Of a stretch of 42,639 nucleotides of DNA, positions 6,157-17,600 are shown one piece after another. The notes beneath the pieces were generated by a model. The model had not been told where the DNA came from and searched no databases. It was given only the letters and a program-made list of their open reading frames with translations. Numbering within the stretch: position 1 is the stretch's first letter; every line of letters starts with the position of its first letter. This stretch comes from a virus. The position numbers were made by a program, and so were the translations under genes. The stretch is from positions 1 to 42,639 of the IMG/VR virus record IMGVR_UViG_3300025141_000219, one strand, 5' to 3'.

Positions 6157-8223
6157 ATGGCGGACAAAGAACCCCAGGTCCCGAACACAAAGCTCGGAAT
6201 CGACTCCACGTACAAGGGTTATTACCCGACCGGCGAACTGGCCGATCTCGTTAAGGGACTCTTCAAGGCAAACGAGAAGCGGGACCGGGACTGGAAGCGC
6301 TGGAAGAAGCTGAAGTACCGGGACCACAACGTGGTCATCCCGGAGGAGTACAAGGCGCTCCACGACGAGCCGGTCAAGGTTCCGTATGTGATGAACGCCA
6401 TCACCGGCTACACAGACGGGATCCTCAACGGCGGATACCGGTTCAAGGTTCCACCCCGGACCAACACCGAGGAAGCCCGGGAACTCTCGACGATCCACGA
6501 GCGGTGGGTCACTGCCGCGATGCACACGATGGAGGATGAGGCCCCGAAGGGCGCGGTCATGCGACCGACGGCCAGCGACCTCGCTACATACGGGCAGGGT
6601 GCCCAGAAGATCGTCCCCGCCGCTGACCGGTGGAACAACATCCCGACCGCCGACTCCGAGTACGGTAAGAAGCGAGAGTCCCTCTCCAAGAAGCAGCGCA
6701 AGTCGCTCGACAAGCGCCGGAAGTCATACCTGGCGAACGCCGGGTTCCCGGTCGCCTGGCGGCATGTGCCGATCCAGGGCTTCTACCCGCTCTACACCGA
6801 CCGGCTGACGTTGGCCGTCGAGCGGACCTGGCGGACCGAGTACGAACTGATGCAGGAGTACGACTGCCGGATCCAGGCGCAGAAGGGGGACAAGAGCGGG
6901 CGGATCAAGGGCGGCGACGGTGTCAGCGTCGGCCCGTTCGGTCCGGCGATCAGTGGTGAGGCCGAAGGTGGGGCCGGGAGCCAGGAGGGGGCGTGGATCG
7001 CGGACAGCAATAACCAGGCACCATCGGAGTCTGACGACTGGACCGGCAAGCGCGGCGCTCACAACCGCCAGCGCGAGGTCTGGGAGATCGCGGACGACTG
7101 GTGCTGGTACGTGTTTGTGGGCGGTGAGCTAGTGGCTCGCTGGGTCCACGGGCAGGGCTTCAACCCGTATGACCATGTCTATGCCCGCTACGAATCTGAC
7201 GGCGAGGGCGGCAACGAGTCCCCGAGCGTCGTCTCAAACCTCGACGGGATCATCCAGGCGTTCGACCGGCACCTCACGATCAAAGAGATCGCGGCGGTCA
7301 AGAACGTCGGCCAGTACCACATCCTCGCTGCGGACGATGTCACCGCCCGCCCGCCCATGTCGCAGGACAACCGGCAGCCCGCGACGGTGCCGCTCGTCCA
7401 CGGCGAGATGGCATACATCGAGGCCGGATTCAAGCCGATGTCGGTCTCCGAGCAGGTCTCGCCCGATAATCTCCAGACGATCTTGTTGTTCGGAGAGTTA
7501 TCCCGCGAGCAGGGGATCAACCCGATTGCCCAGGGCGGCGAGGGCGCAACGTCCGGCTACGACCGGAACCAGATCTCGAACGCCTTCGGGATCTCCCGGG
7601 CACCGTTCGCCACCGCGCTGTCGAAGATCGCGGCGTCTCAGGGCAAGAAGCTGCTCCACATCTACGAACACGACATCGCCGAGAAGATCGAACTCCATGT
7701 GGACAAGTGGGTAGAGGCTCCGTCCTCGACCCCGAACGAGGCTGTCTACGCGGTGGACCCGGGCAAGCTCAAGGGCTGGCACCACCTGCTCTGCCTGCTG
7801 GAGCCACGAGACATGTCCTTCGACATCGGCAGGATGCAGATGGGCCTCCAGTTGTGGCAGGGCACCGGCAACAAACGGGGTATCGCTCACGGTCGGGTGG
7901 CCGAGGACTTCTGGGGCTACGAGAACCCAGATGAGATCGTGAACGAAGTGGCGGCGGACGAGTTCCTGGACACCCCGGCAGTGAAGTCGGTGGTCAACAA
8001 GATCGCCGCCTCAGAGGCGGGTGTGGACCAGCTGTACGAGGCTGCGCTCGAAGACACCCGTGGTCAGCAGTCGATGGAAGGCCCGGCACCACAGATGCCG
8101 GACATGGGCGCGACCTCGCCGGGGCCAGGCATCGAACAGCCGCTCGCCCAGCCGGGCGAGATGGGCGTTGACCCGTCCGGCGGCGGCCCCGTCCCCGCAC
8201 CGATACCGATGGCCGGGCCATGA
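6157..8223 (+). CDS. Portal protein, 688 residues
   Basis: ATG 6157 follows aggag. Size, place after terL and composition fit a phage portal: an N-terminal helical part with an early strand region (KVPYVMNAITGYTDGILN), a central mixed region with Trp/Tyr-rich strands and a Gly/Ser insertion near 250-290, the stem/wing helices around 370-480, and a Pro/Gly-rich acidic tail from about 640. Portals form the dodecameric ring through which DNA is packaged and ejected and to which the neck attaches. No internal stop or frameshift is seen. The next gene overlaps it by four bases (ATGA). Confidence 0.85.
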   Translation: MADKEPQVPNTKLGIDSTYKGYYPTGELADLVKGLFKANEKRDRDWKRWKKLKYRDHNVVIPEEYKALHDEPVKVPYVMNAITGYTDGILNGGYRFKVPPRTNTEEARELSTIHERWVTAAMHTMEDEAPKGAVMRPTASDLATYGQGAQKIVPAADRWNNIPTADSEYGKKRESLSKKQRKSLDKRRKSYLANAGFPVAWRHVPIQGFYPLYTDRLTLAVERTWRTEYELMQEYDCRIQAQKGDKSGRIKGGDGVSVGPFGPAISGEAEGGAGSQEGAWIADSNNQAPSESDDWTGKRGAHNRQREVWEIADDWCWYVFVGGELVARWVHGQGFNPYDHVYARYESDGEGGNESPSVVSNLDGIIQAFDRHLTIKEIAAVKNVGQYHILAADDVTARPPMSQDNRQPATVPLVHGEMAYIEAGFKPMSVSEQVSPDNLQTILLFGELSREQGINPIAQGGEGATSGYDRNQISNAFGISRAPFATALSKIAASQGKKLLHIYEHDIAEKIELHVDKWVEAPSSTPNEAVYAVDPGKLKGWHHLLCLLEPRDMSFDIGRMQMGLQLWQGTGNKRGIAHGRVAEDFWGYENPDEIVNEVAADEFLDTPAVKSVVNKIAASEAGVDQLYEAALEDTRGQQSMEGPAPQMPDMGATSPGPGIEQPLAQPGEMGVDPSGGGPVPAPIPMAGP

Positions 8224-8615
8224 CGATTCTAGATAGACGACAGAAGGCGATCTCCCAGGCGATGGAGTCCCGTGTGGGATGGGCGAAGAGGTTCGGTCAG
8301 GAACTGCTCGGGTTCGGGATGGTCCGCATGAAGGACGACGACCTGGCGGATATGTACATGCAGGACAAAGAGAAGAGCGTCAAAGATGTGAAGGACCGGC
8401 TGGGCGCAGAGGAGGCCGGTCGATACCGGTCCGAGATGGAGAGGATACTCGCCGGACAGGGATACCCCGAGGACCCCAAGATGGTGCTACCGGAGGTCGG
8501 GGCGGAACTCCCTCCTGCCGCCCCGGCCCCGGCGGCACCCCCGATGCCGCCGACCGACCCGCTGGCCGCCGCCGGGCCGCCGCCGGTGCCGCCCACTAAC
8601 GGAGCGACGTACTAA
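8220..8615 (+). CDS. Hypothetical virion-region protein, 131 residues
   Basis: Coupled to the portal by an ATGA overlap. Residues 1-85 are helical and charged (QKAISQAMESRVGWAKRFG; DKEKSVKDVKDRLGAEEAG), then a Pro/Ala-rich tail of about 45 residues follows. Its place directly after the portal suggests a head-completion or portal-associated part, but no family is recognised. The stop overlaps the next start (TAATG). Confidence 0.7.
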   Translation: MTILDRRQKAISQAMESRVGWAKRFGQELLGFGMVRMKDDDLADMYMQDKEKSVKDVKDRLGAEEAGRYRSEMERILAGQGYPEDPKMVLPEVGAELPPAAPAPAAPPMPPTDPLAAAGPPPVPPTNGATY

Positions 8616-10555
8616 TGGACCCACGAGTGCAACTCCAGCAGATGGTCGATGCTCTCTCCGAGGCGAGGTTCGCTCTGCACCCGACCCTTGCAGCGGAGGC
8701 CCAGAAGCAGATCGAAGAGTTCGCTGCCAAGCACGGGCTTGAGGTTCCGAACCCGTCCGGGGGCGTCCTCGGCGACGTGCCGCTGATCGGCCAGCCGCTC
8801 CAGGCAGCGGCGTCGGCAGTGGTCAACGGCACCATCTTCCGGGGCCGCCTGGAGGGCGGGTACAGGGACGCCCCGCCTGCTGAGAGCACCCCGCTGATCG
8901 ACGCGACGGCGACACCGGAGGCGATGGCGGGACCGGCGGCCACCGCCACCCCCAGCCCGTCACCGACGCCCGTGGCCTCCGCCCCCGCCGCCATGCCCGA
9001 GGCACCGGCACCAGCCGCCACCCCTGCGGTGGAGCGCACCCGTCGGCGCAGCGTGTGGAACTTGCCTGCGCCCTACGAGGGGCCGGTGGACATGGGGCCG
9101 GACCCCGGCAGCTTCGCCCCCCACGTCGGCAGAATTGAGGAGTCGCGGGGGATGGGGGCGTCGCGCCCGGGCCAGGTGACCAGTGGCGTCGACAATCTGC
9201 GGGGAGTGCCGCTCAACCTGCAGTCCGGCGACATCCCTCCGTTCCAGGCGCCACCGGGCACCTACCTCACGACTGAGGACCCGAACACCGGCAACGTCAC
9301 CGTCAAGGTGGACATGGGCGACGGGCGGTTCGAGCAAAGCACCTACGAGTGGTCGCCCGGGCAGGTCGAGCCGGGCTACTCCTCCATCCAGGAAGACGGC
9401 AGCACGGTCAACTACCCGGCGCGGTATGTCCCCGGCACGGCTGGCTGGCGGAAGGTCGCTGGCTCCACCTGGCAGGGCGTCATGGAGCCCGGCGAGGCGG
9501 AGCGGCCCTACTCCGAGGTGGCGGCAGAGAACGAGCTTCGAGGATCCAATATCATCCCGGTGTACACCGGCGGCCACGAGGCGGACTACTCCAGCGGGAG
9601 GGATTACCCCGAGCGAGGGGAGCGGCGGACCGGGGAGATCGACGTCACCGACACCGAGGCCTTCCCGTTCGGCAGTTCGGCGGAGCAGGTGGGCGGCGGG
9701 TACATCGTGCGCTCACCGGACCGGGCCGACGTTGCCTACTCCACCGCAGACATCTATTACATGGATGGCACGACGGCGTTGGAGGACGGCTTCCAGCCGG
9801 ACGGGGCGATTGACTGGGACCTGACCGGGGGTGCGCGCAACGCCATCGGTGGTGGCGGCGGTGGAGTAGGCAGCGGCCCGTCCGCGTTCGAGATCGCGTC
9901 CGCCGCCTACCCCCTCGGAGAGATGTCCCCGATGCAGTTCGGGGGCGAGGTCATCCCGGACATGTTCGTCTTCAACGACGGTCGCGCCCTCCAGATCTAC
10001 AGTTCGCCCAGCGCGGTGGGCCTAGAGCCTCAGCAGATCGCCACGATCACCGGCGGCAACCTCAGCGAAGTGGGCGATGTGGTAGCGTCGATCCTCAACG
10101 GGGCGAAGGACAAGCAGTACTCGGTCGAGTCGGCCCAGACCGCCATCGATGGCGTTTGGGAGATCTACGACAAGGCGGAGTTGGCCCGCGAACAGCAGCG
10201 GATCCGGGACTTCAATGCCCAGGAGAACGAGTTCGACCGGGTACTCCAGCGCGATCTCCAGGACCGGCGGGACATCATCGCCCGCGAGGGCTACGCAGCG
10301 CAGCTGACGGCGACCGCAGCCCAGTACCGCACCGACAACATCGGGTACGCCATCGCACCCGGCCAGACCTACACCCGGGGCAAGCAGCCCGGCGGCCCGT
10401 TCGCCACGGTGTCCGAGTACACCGGCTCGGCGTACACGGCCCAGCCCGCCGAGCGCATTCCAATTGACTTCCAGCAGGTCTACTCCGAGGCAAAAGAGGC
10501 CGCGTTCTCTGGCGCTGACGAACCCGAAACGGTAGCAACAACGGAGACGGCGTAA
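8615..10555 (+). CDS. Hypothetical structural protein, 646 residues
   Basis: Begins in a TAATG overlap. After a short helical N-terminus comes a long Ala/Pro/Thr linker (residues about 95-150), then a large Gly/Asp/Tyr/Ser-rich part with many short strands (pattern SGDIPPFQAPPGTYLTTED), and a helical C-terminus near 520-590 (REQQRIRDFNAQENEFDRVL). Composition and position between portal and capsid suggest a virion component such as an internal or neck protein. No family is named. The stop overlaps the next start. Confidence 0.7.
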   Translation: MDPRVQLQQMVDALSEARFALHPTLAAEAQKQIEEFAAKHGLEVPNPSGGVLGDVPLIGQPLQAAASAVVNGTIFRGRLEGGYRDAPPAESTPLIDATATPEAMAGPAATATPSPSPTPVASAPAAMPEAPAPAATPAVERTRRRSVWNLPAPYEGPVDMGPDPGSFAPHVGRIEESRGMGASRPGQVTSGVDNLRGVPLNLQSGDIPPFQAPPGTYLTTEDPNTGNVTVKVDMGDGRFEQSTYEWSPGQVEPGYSSIQEDGSTVNYPARYVPGTAGWRKVAGSTWQGVMEPGEAERPYSEVAAENELRGSNIIPVYTGGHEADYSSGRDYPERGERRTGEIDVTDTEAFPFGSSAEQVGGGYIVRSPDRADVAYSTADIYYMDGTTALEDGFQPDGAIDWDLTGGARNAIGGGGGGVGSGPSAFEIASAAYPLGEMSPMQFGGEVIPDMFVFNDGRALQIYSSPSAVGLEPQQIATITGGNLSEVGDVVASILNGAKDKQYSVESAQTAIDGVWEIYDKAELAREQQRIRDFNAQENEFDRVLQRDLQDRRDIIAREGYAAQLTATAAQYRTDNIGYAIAPGQTYTRGKQPGGPFATVSEYTGSAYTAQPAERIPIDFQQVYSEAKEAAFSGADEPETVATTETA

Positions 10556-11652
10556 TGGCAATCATCAGAGACCCGGAAACCGGGAACTACTACAACACCG
10601 ACAGTGGTGAGCATATCGCCAAGGGCCTGACCGGCCAGGAGGGCCACAATGTCCTCATGGCGGCCCTGGCCGCAGAGCAGCAAGTCGGAGTTTCCGAACA
10701 GAGCGGCTGGTCCGCACCTGCCGCCGCAGCCCTAGATCCCACCTTTGAACCGGATCCAGGCCGGACCTTCCAGCATGTCGGAGGGGAGCATGCGGACGAA
10801 GCCGGGTTCAAGGTGGTTAAAACGTATCAAGAGTGGGGTAGTGCCCACATCGGCACCGACCCGAACGTCCTCTACCAGGTTGAGCAGTTCTCCGCGCCCG
10901 GACGGGGAGACTACTGGCACCGGACCCCGATCAGCAACAAGACCGTCGAGACAACGCGCCAGCAGATCCGGGATGCGCTTGGGAAGACCGACGACACCAC
11001 CGACGACACCACCGACGACACCACCGACGATACGACTACGACTACGACGACTACCGACACCGGGGGCGCATTCGACGCGGCTGGTGGCTACTACAACGAC
11101 CTACTTGAACTCCAGGCCCTTGAACTGGCGGCGAACACCCAGTTGCAGCGCGACGCCCAGGCGCTCCAACGGGAACTCGGCTTTGCTGGATTCGATGTAG
11201 ACCTAGCCGGACAAAAAGTCCAGAGGGACATCGCCGAGCAGCAGTCTGGCCTCAGCGTCCTCGATCTCGCCCTGCGGAACCGGGGTCCAGAGAACGCCAT
11301 CCAGTACTCCAACCTCTCTCGCGGTCTGGCGGAAGGTGAGAGGGACTACCCGGCGATCCTGAGGCGGGTGGCCCGGATGAAGAACGCCGGGACGCGGACA
11401 GCTAACCCTTTCCTCGGCATGGTGAACCTGAACCAGTTGCCGGACGAGGCCGTCGGCAGTTCGCCGGGCATCCTCCGGGCGTACAACCCGTACCAGGTTT
11501 CACTCCAGGAACTCAACCGTCTCAGCAGTGACGACTTCGATCTGCTGATCAACAGTCTTGAGGCGGCAGGCGGAAGCGGCTCCCAGTACGCGGCGGCTAT
11601 CGACAAGCTCATGCCGAGGGCCGGACGGGCGGCAGGCGGGAGGGCGTTCTAG
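10555..11652 (+). CDS. Hypothetical structural protein with Asp-Thr repeat, 365 residues
   Basis: TAATG overlap with the previous gene. A low-complexity DDTT repeat followed by a Thr run lies near residues 143-163, acting as a flexible acidic linker between an N-terminal part and a C-terminal helical part (residues 175-290, with LALRNRG and LQRDAQALQRELG-type helices). The end resembles the linker regions of virion proteins. Its stop is immediately followed by the GTG of the giant gene. Function unknown. Confidence 0.7.
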   Translation: MAIIRDPETGNYYNTDSGEHIAKGLTGQEGHNVLMAALAAEQQVGVSEQSGWSAPAAAALDPTFEPDPGRTFQHVGGEHADEAGFKVVKTYQEWGSAHIGTDPNVLYQVEQFSAPGRGDYWHRTPISNKTVETTRQQIRDALGKTDDTTDDTTDDTTDDTTTTTTTTDTGGAFDAAGGYYNDLLELQALELAANTQLQRDAQALQRELGFAGFDVDLAGQKVQRDIAEQQSGLSVLDLALRNRGPENAIQYSNLSRGLAEGERDYPAILRRVARMKNAGTRTANPFLGMVNLNQLPDEAVGSSPGILRAYNPYQVSLQELNRLSSDDFDLLINSLEAAGGSGSQYAAAIDKLMPRAGRAAGGRAF

Positions 11653-14600
11653 GTGGCCCGCCTCCCCCGCGCATGGCGCTTCGCCACTCCCCAGCTGGCG
11701 ATGCGCCAGGTATCGGACCGGGTGGCTCGCCGCGCTACTGAGCAGCAGGAGTCCCGGAGAGAAGCCCTCTCCATCGGGGGGATCAGCAACGTCAACAACG
11801 CTCGCCTCCATACTGCGCGCTCGGCACAGCTGAGGGCGCAGCAGCTGCAATTCATCCAGCAGCGAGAGAACGGTCGGTCCCGGGAGGCGATGGTCAACCA
11901 GGAACGGATGCGCCAGATCTCAGTGAACTCGCGGCTGGCCGCCGCCGCCAACAACGAGGCCGCCCGCCTGTCGGTGCAGCCGGACTATCCAGCGGGCCAG
12001 CCGTACACCCTCGACCGGCAGTTGCGGGAGATTACGGCGGCGGAGTACGCGCTGCCGCCAGGGCAACGCATCGGAAGCGACGCCTACTACCAGCGGATCC
12101 TGGCGACCCAGCCGACGAACCTGGCCCAGTACGGGCCGCAGGAAGATGGTGGGGACCCCCGGTGGCGGGACATCCCCTTGCTCAGCGGATTCTTCAGGAA
12201 GCCCGAGTCCGAGGGCGGCGTGGGCGAATCCTCCATCTTTGACATGCCCGTCTTCGGCGGCCTCTTCGCCACATCTGGCTTCTTCTGGGACAAGACGGGT
12301 AGCCTCCTAGAATTCACCGGCGATTTCATGGAACGGGATCAGAACCTCGCCCGACTGAAGAGGGCGACCGGGGAGCCGCTGCTCAAGGGCCTCATGAGCG
12401 TGCTGCTCTGGCTCCAGGAGAACGGGGCCGAGCCAATCGGCGGACTCCTCACGGCACCCTCTCCCAGGGGCGACTACCGCAGCGTTCCGCTGTTCTACTT
12501 CGACGATCCGGATCCCGAGACTGGCGAGCCGGGCTACGGGGTGGGCATGAGGAACTGGATGGACAACCTCTTTGACGGCACCGGCGAGTACTCGGGCCTG
12601 TACCAAGATGAGGTCGATGCCGGGCCGCTCGGCAACTTCTGGAACAACTTCCGGGCGGCCTGGGGCCGGGGCGGGGAGTTGTGGAGGGAGTCGAATGAGC
12701 CGTTCGCCGGGTACAAGGGCGGCATCGAGATCCTGACGGACCCCCTCTCCTGGCTCTGGACGCCAGCATCCGCCGCGCTGAAGGCCGGGAGCAAGGCCGG
12801 ACTAGTGAGGTTGGTAAAGTATGCCGACAACGCCGACCCGTCCGTCCTCAACGCGCCACTGCGGACCGCGATCAAGGGCATCGACACGTTTGGGACCCAC
12901 TTCAGCAACGAGTACCGGTGGTGGCGCGTCGGAGCGCCGAAGATGCACGAGATGTTGCGGCGATACCAGGCGGAACACCGGGCGATCCCCAGGCGGGTCT
13001 TCGACATGGTCGAGCAGGCCATTGGGTCCAATCGGCGGACGGGGGGGGTCACCGGCCAGCGGGGGATCAGTGAATTCCAGGACTACTTCCTGTCCGACGC
13101 AGCCCGAGCCGAGTCCCACATGCATGACCTCCTAGAGCGCTACCCCGAGATGGTGCCCCAAGAGGTCCTCGACGACGCAGCGAAGTTGGAGTCTATCGGC
13201 TTCGAGGACCTGAGTGACGCCGACATGCGGAAGGTCCTGGAGTGGCACCGGGACGAGTGGCGGCCCGGTGCCGAGAGGGAGAAGATTGCGGCTGGGTTCA
13301 ACCCGGACTTCAAGATCGATGACTACTTGCACCGGTACTGGGGCCACCACCTAGACGACGCGCTGGCCTACACGCCGCCGTCGGCCATGAAAGAGGGCAA
13401 GCTCGGCAGTGCGTATCGCCGGTCGTCCCAGGTGCCCGAGGAGGGCATGGTCCCGTCGTTCCTCTATAGCATCATCCGGGACAGGATTGAGACGCGGCTG
13501 TTCGCCCTCCGCAAGAACTTCATCGCCGACGTGGTCGGGGAGTGGGGGATCCACCCGGAAACGCTCCAGCCGGTCAAGGGCGGGAAGCGGTTCGCCGGGC
13601 AGCGAGAGTTCGTCACCGAACTGAAGCGCCTCCAGACGGAGCTTGGCGACGTGATGCCCCAGGTGGCCGAGGTCAACTCCGACATCCTGATGGCCCGGGG
13701 CCAGATGATCCGGGCCGGAATGACACCGGAGGTGGCCGACGAGTTCATCGAGAAAGTCCTGATGCCGAGTGCCCAGTGGGCAGTGACACTCGACCCCCAA
13801 CGCTTCCCGACCATCGCCGACTACACCCGCGAACTGCCCACCTGGATAAAGGGCAGCGACGAGATGGCGCAGGCCCTCCAGTCCGGCCCTGACCCGGACG
13901 TGCTGTTCGAGTGGATGGACGACATCCAGGTCCCCACCAGCCCCGACATGGCCGAGTTGAAGCGGATCGTGGACGACGGCCTCGGCAAACGGGGCGCGGG
14001 GTGGAGAGCGTGGTACGAGAACGCGGGCGGCAGCTACCAGATCCTCATGCCCGACGAACACCACGCCCGCTTCTTCAGCAAGGTCGCGGCGGCACTCAGC
14101 CCCCGGACCCAGCTGCGAGCCAACGTGCAGGAGGCCCTGGCGGTCACATTCAACATCCGGGCAGGCAGGCCGTGGAACACCAATCTCCGGGTCCCCAACT
14201 GGGGCGGCAAGTGGGCGCGAGAGGGCGGCAAGCAGCCGGTGATCAACAACCTGAGGTCCCGGAGGCCGAATGTGGAGCGCGTCCTGCTGGCCTTTGGTGT
14301 AGATCCCCAGAATCCGGCGCGGAAGCTGCTGGTGCCCAACCGGCGACCGTTCGACAAGCGGCTCCTAGAAAAGACCGGCGAGAAGAAGCTGATCGCCGAC
14401 ACCGGCGTGATGACGGACGAACTGGGGGCGCTCCAGGGCAACAAGGTCGTCAGCTACGACATCAACAAAGTGGAAGGAATGACGGGGCAGACCGGGCGAC
14501 TGGACGCGCTGATGGGGATCGCGCCGCTGACGATTGACGGGCACATGTTCAACTTCTACGGGCAGGGAGGCACGACCTCCTTCGAGTACTTCGGTTCGGT

Positions 14601-17600
14601 CAAGCGCACCCAGGACGTGGCGGACGAGTTCGGCCTGGCGGGGACAGACATCCAGGGCCTTCTGTGGGGCGAGCAGCTGGAGCGGGCAGGGCGGGGCGGG
14701 TCGCAATCCGTCACCATGACGATGTCCGAGATGATCGAGATCGACTCCGACGCCATCCGCCGCATGTGGGGCGGCGACGCCTTCGATCCGTTTCTGAAGG
14801 AGACGGTCGATAAGCGAATCCGGGGAGCCATCCGCTTCGCTGCCGAGGAGGGCAACGCCCAGCCGATGGTGTACCTGTTCGAGACCGCCGACTTCAGGAC
14901 TCTGGTCCACGAGCAAGGCCACTTCATTCGGCGGTTCCTCCCGAAGCCGCACTACGACGCGGTGGCGGAGGTGTACACGCAGGGCGGGAAGTGGACCCGG
15001 GAGGCTGAGGAGGCGTTCGCCAGCGACTTCACCGACTTCGTGGTGTCGTCCCGGGTCGCTGACCACCCGAAGTTCCGCTGGGGCATCCGAGACGCCTTCC
15101 ACCAGGTGAAGACGATCCTGAAGGCGATCTACAACGACATGGTTGGCAAGACCCTCGGCAACACCAGGCCGATGCCCGCCCGCCACATCTTCGAGGAATG
15201 GTTCAGTAATGCCGGGCCGACGGTGGACGCGGCAAGCGCCACTCGCCAGTTCAACCCCCAAGTGGTGGTGGCCCCGGCAGAAGGGGCAACCCAGAAGGCC
15301 ACCAAGTTCGGCGATGCTGATTCCCTGAAGGGGGAGTTCGACCAGGCGGTCCAGGCCCACGCGGACACCGTGGGTGGCAGCGACAAGATCCTGGGGGTTC
15401 AGGTCAACCGGGGTGCGTGGTTCAACCCGGAGACCCAGAAGCTGCAACCAGAGTTTTCGACGATCATCGATCTGGCCCCGGATGTGCCAATGGAGAACGT
15501 CTACGACTTCGCCGACCAGGTCGGTCGGTCGCAGAAGCAGTGGGAGACTTGGGTCGTGGGACCCGAGGCCGACGCGGCCAAGATCGGGGTCCATGCCGAG
15601 ACCTGGTTCGACATCAAGCTCGGCGGGCAGGTGTCCTCAAAGGAGGCCGGTGCCTACCTGAAAATCCTAGAGGTCCTGGGCGGGGGTGCGACCGTAACGC
15701 CTGATGGCCGAATCTTGTTGATGAACAGCGCGCCCTACCAAGTGACCCGGCAGGGCACCCTCGCGTATAATCAGGCCAGTACATGGCTCAAGAGAACAGC
15801 GGATGACATTGATGGACTTCTCAGGAACGCCGGACACAGCGGGGCCACAATCACCCCCCGACGAGGGCACATCCGCCGACTTAACACCGGTGGTACAGGA
15901 ACTCAGCCAGCTACAGTTGGAGGAGCTTACCCCCGTGGGCAAGCAACTCCTGTTGTCGGGAGTGAAACTTTTGATATCCCGACTCGGTCCGCAGGTGGAG
16001 CAGGAGTTGAGGCAGAAGTTACCGAGGCTCTTCGCGGTGTTCGACCGGATGGAGGCGGAGCAGGGGCAGCAGCCGTTGACCCCAGTGTCGCAGCCGGTTC
16101 CCGTTCAGCCACCGGCGGGTCCCTCAGTGATCTTCCGAGGCGGAGGCCCCGTGTCCCAACCACCGACGACATCGAGCGATACCAGGATCTCAAGGGAGGG
16201 TACTCAGGCACCCCCGAGCAGATCTGGGACCAGCGGGTTGCCGCCAACGATCTCCCCGAACTCCCTCTAACCTACGGGAAGCAAAAGCGCCCGCCGCCGG
16301 GCTACGCCGAGTACTACCCGAAGGGGCCGGTCGGGTTCTACCCCATCGCGGGCGGCACGGAGCTTGTAGAGGCGGAGGCGCGAGCGCTAGCCAAAGGGCC
16401 GGGCGTCGCGTCCGTTACTCTCGATCCCGGCGCAAAGGGCATCGAGACCACCCTCCAAAGGACGAAGGGTGGCCTGGGAATCAAGAAAAACGAGATGTAC
16501 TGGCTGCCCGAGGAGATCAAGAAGGCCCTGGAGATGGGCGACGACCCCCTGAAGCAGTTCCGGGTGTTCCGGGGCTACGACAAGGGGGCGGCGTACATGA
16601 AGCTGCTGTTCACGCGCTTCTTCACCGACTACCATGCCCGCAACTTCTGGTCCGGCTACCACAACATGGTTCTCGACGGCGTCTGGAACCCCCAGTACAT
16701 CTTCAAGGCCGGGCACGTCTTGATGTCGTACATGTTCCCCGACGCGAAGTGGGCGGCGAAGACGGTCAACCGGGTGCCGATTGACGACTACCTGCACTCG
16801 CTCCGCGCCGACGGCGTCCTCGGCACTGGTCAGGTGTCCGGTGAGATCGACGAACTGCTCGGCGGGATCACCAGCGAACTGGGGATGCCGAAGGCGAAGG
16901 GCGGCAAGCTCGGGCGGGCACTGGAGTTCAGTCAGACAGCAGCGGAGTTCATCGAGAACATCCCCCGGGTGGCTCACCACCTGGGACTCACGGCGCAGAA
17001 GGTGCCCTTCCGGCAGGCAGGCAAGCGGGTGCGGCGGCTCCAGGTGGATTACAACGACCTCACCCCGTTTGAGAAGATGGGGCCGCGCCGCCTGGCGTTC
17101 TTCTACACCTACGCCCGGAAGATGGGTCCGGTCATGGCCCACGAGATGCTCAAGGGGCGGAAGCTGGCCGGGGTCAATATGGGGCCGACGGCGATGGTCT
17201 ACAGCCGCACCACCCGGGGCCTCCAGAACCTCTTCGATCCCACTGGTGAGGACACCCGCAAGGAGGCCGGGCTGGCGAACGCCTGGCTGTGGGACCGGTT
17301 CAGCTTTGCGATGGGCCGGACGCCGGACGGCAACCCGAAGATCCTCTACGCTACTGGCCTCCCCGTGGAACTCATCAACAACTTCTGGATGGGCAACGCC
17401 GGGCGCACCTTCGACATGTGGAAGTCCCAGGTCCAGCCGTTGCTCAAGGCCCCGTTCGAGGCACCGATCCAGGCGCTCTGGGACCCCGACACTGCTGGGA
17501 AGACGGTGTCTCCGAACTACTCCACGTTCACCCACCGCACCGTCGATGACCCGTCTTACCAGAACTGGTTCCGGCGCGGCGCTCCGTTCATCAACAAGAT

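Noticed and set aside
14365-15594. 409-residue minus-strand frame
   Set aside because: Shadow of the giant gene with His/Leu/Val/Asp bias typical of antisense frames.
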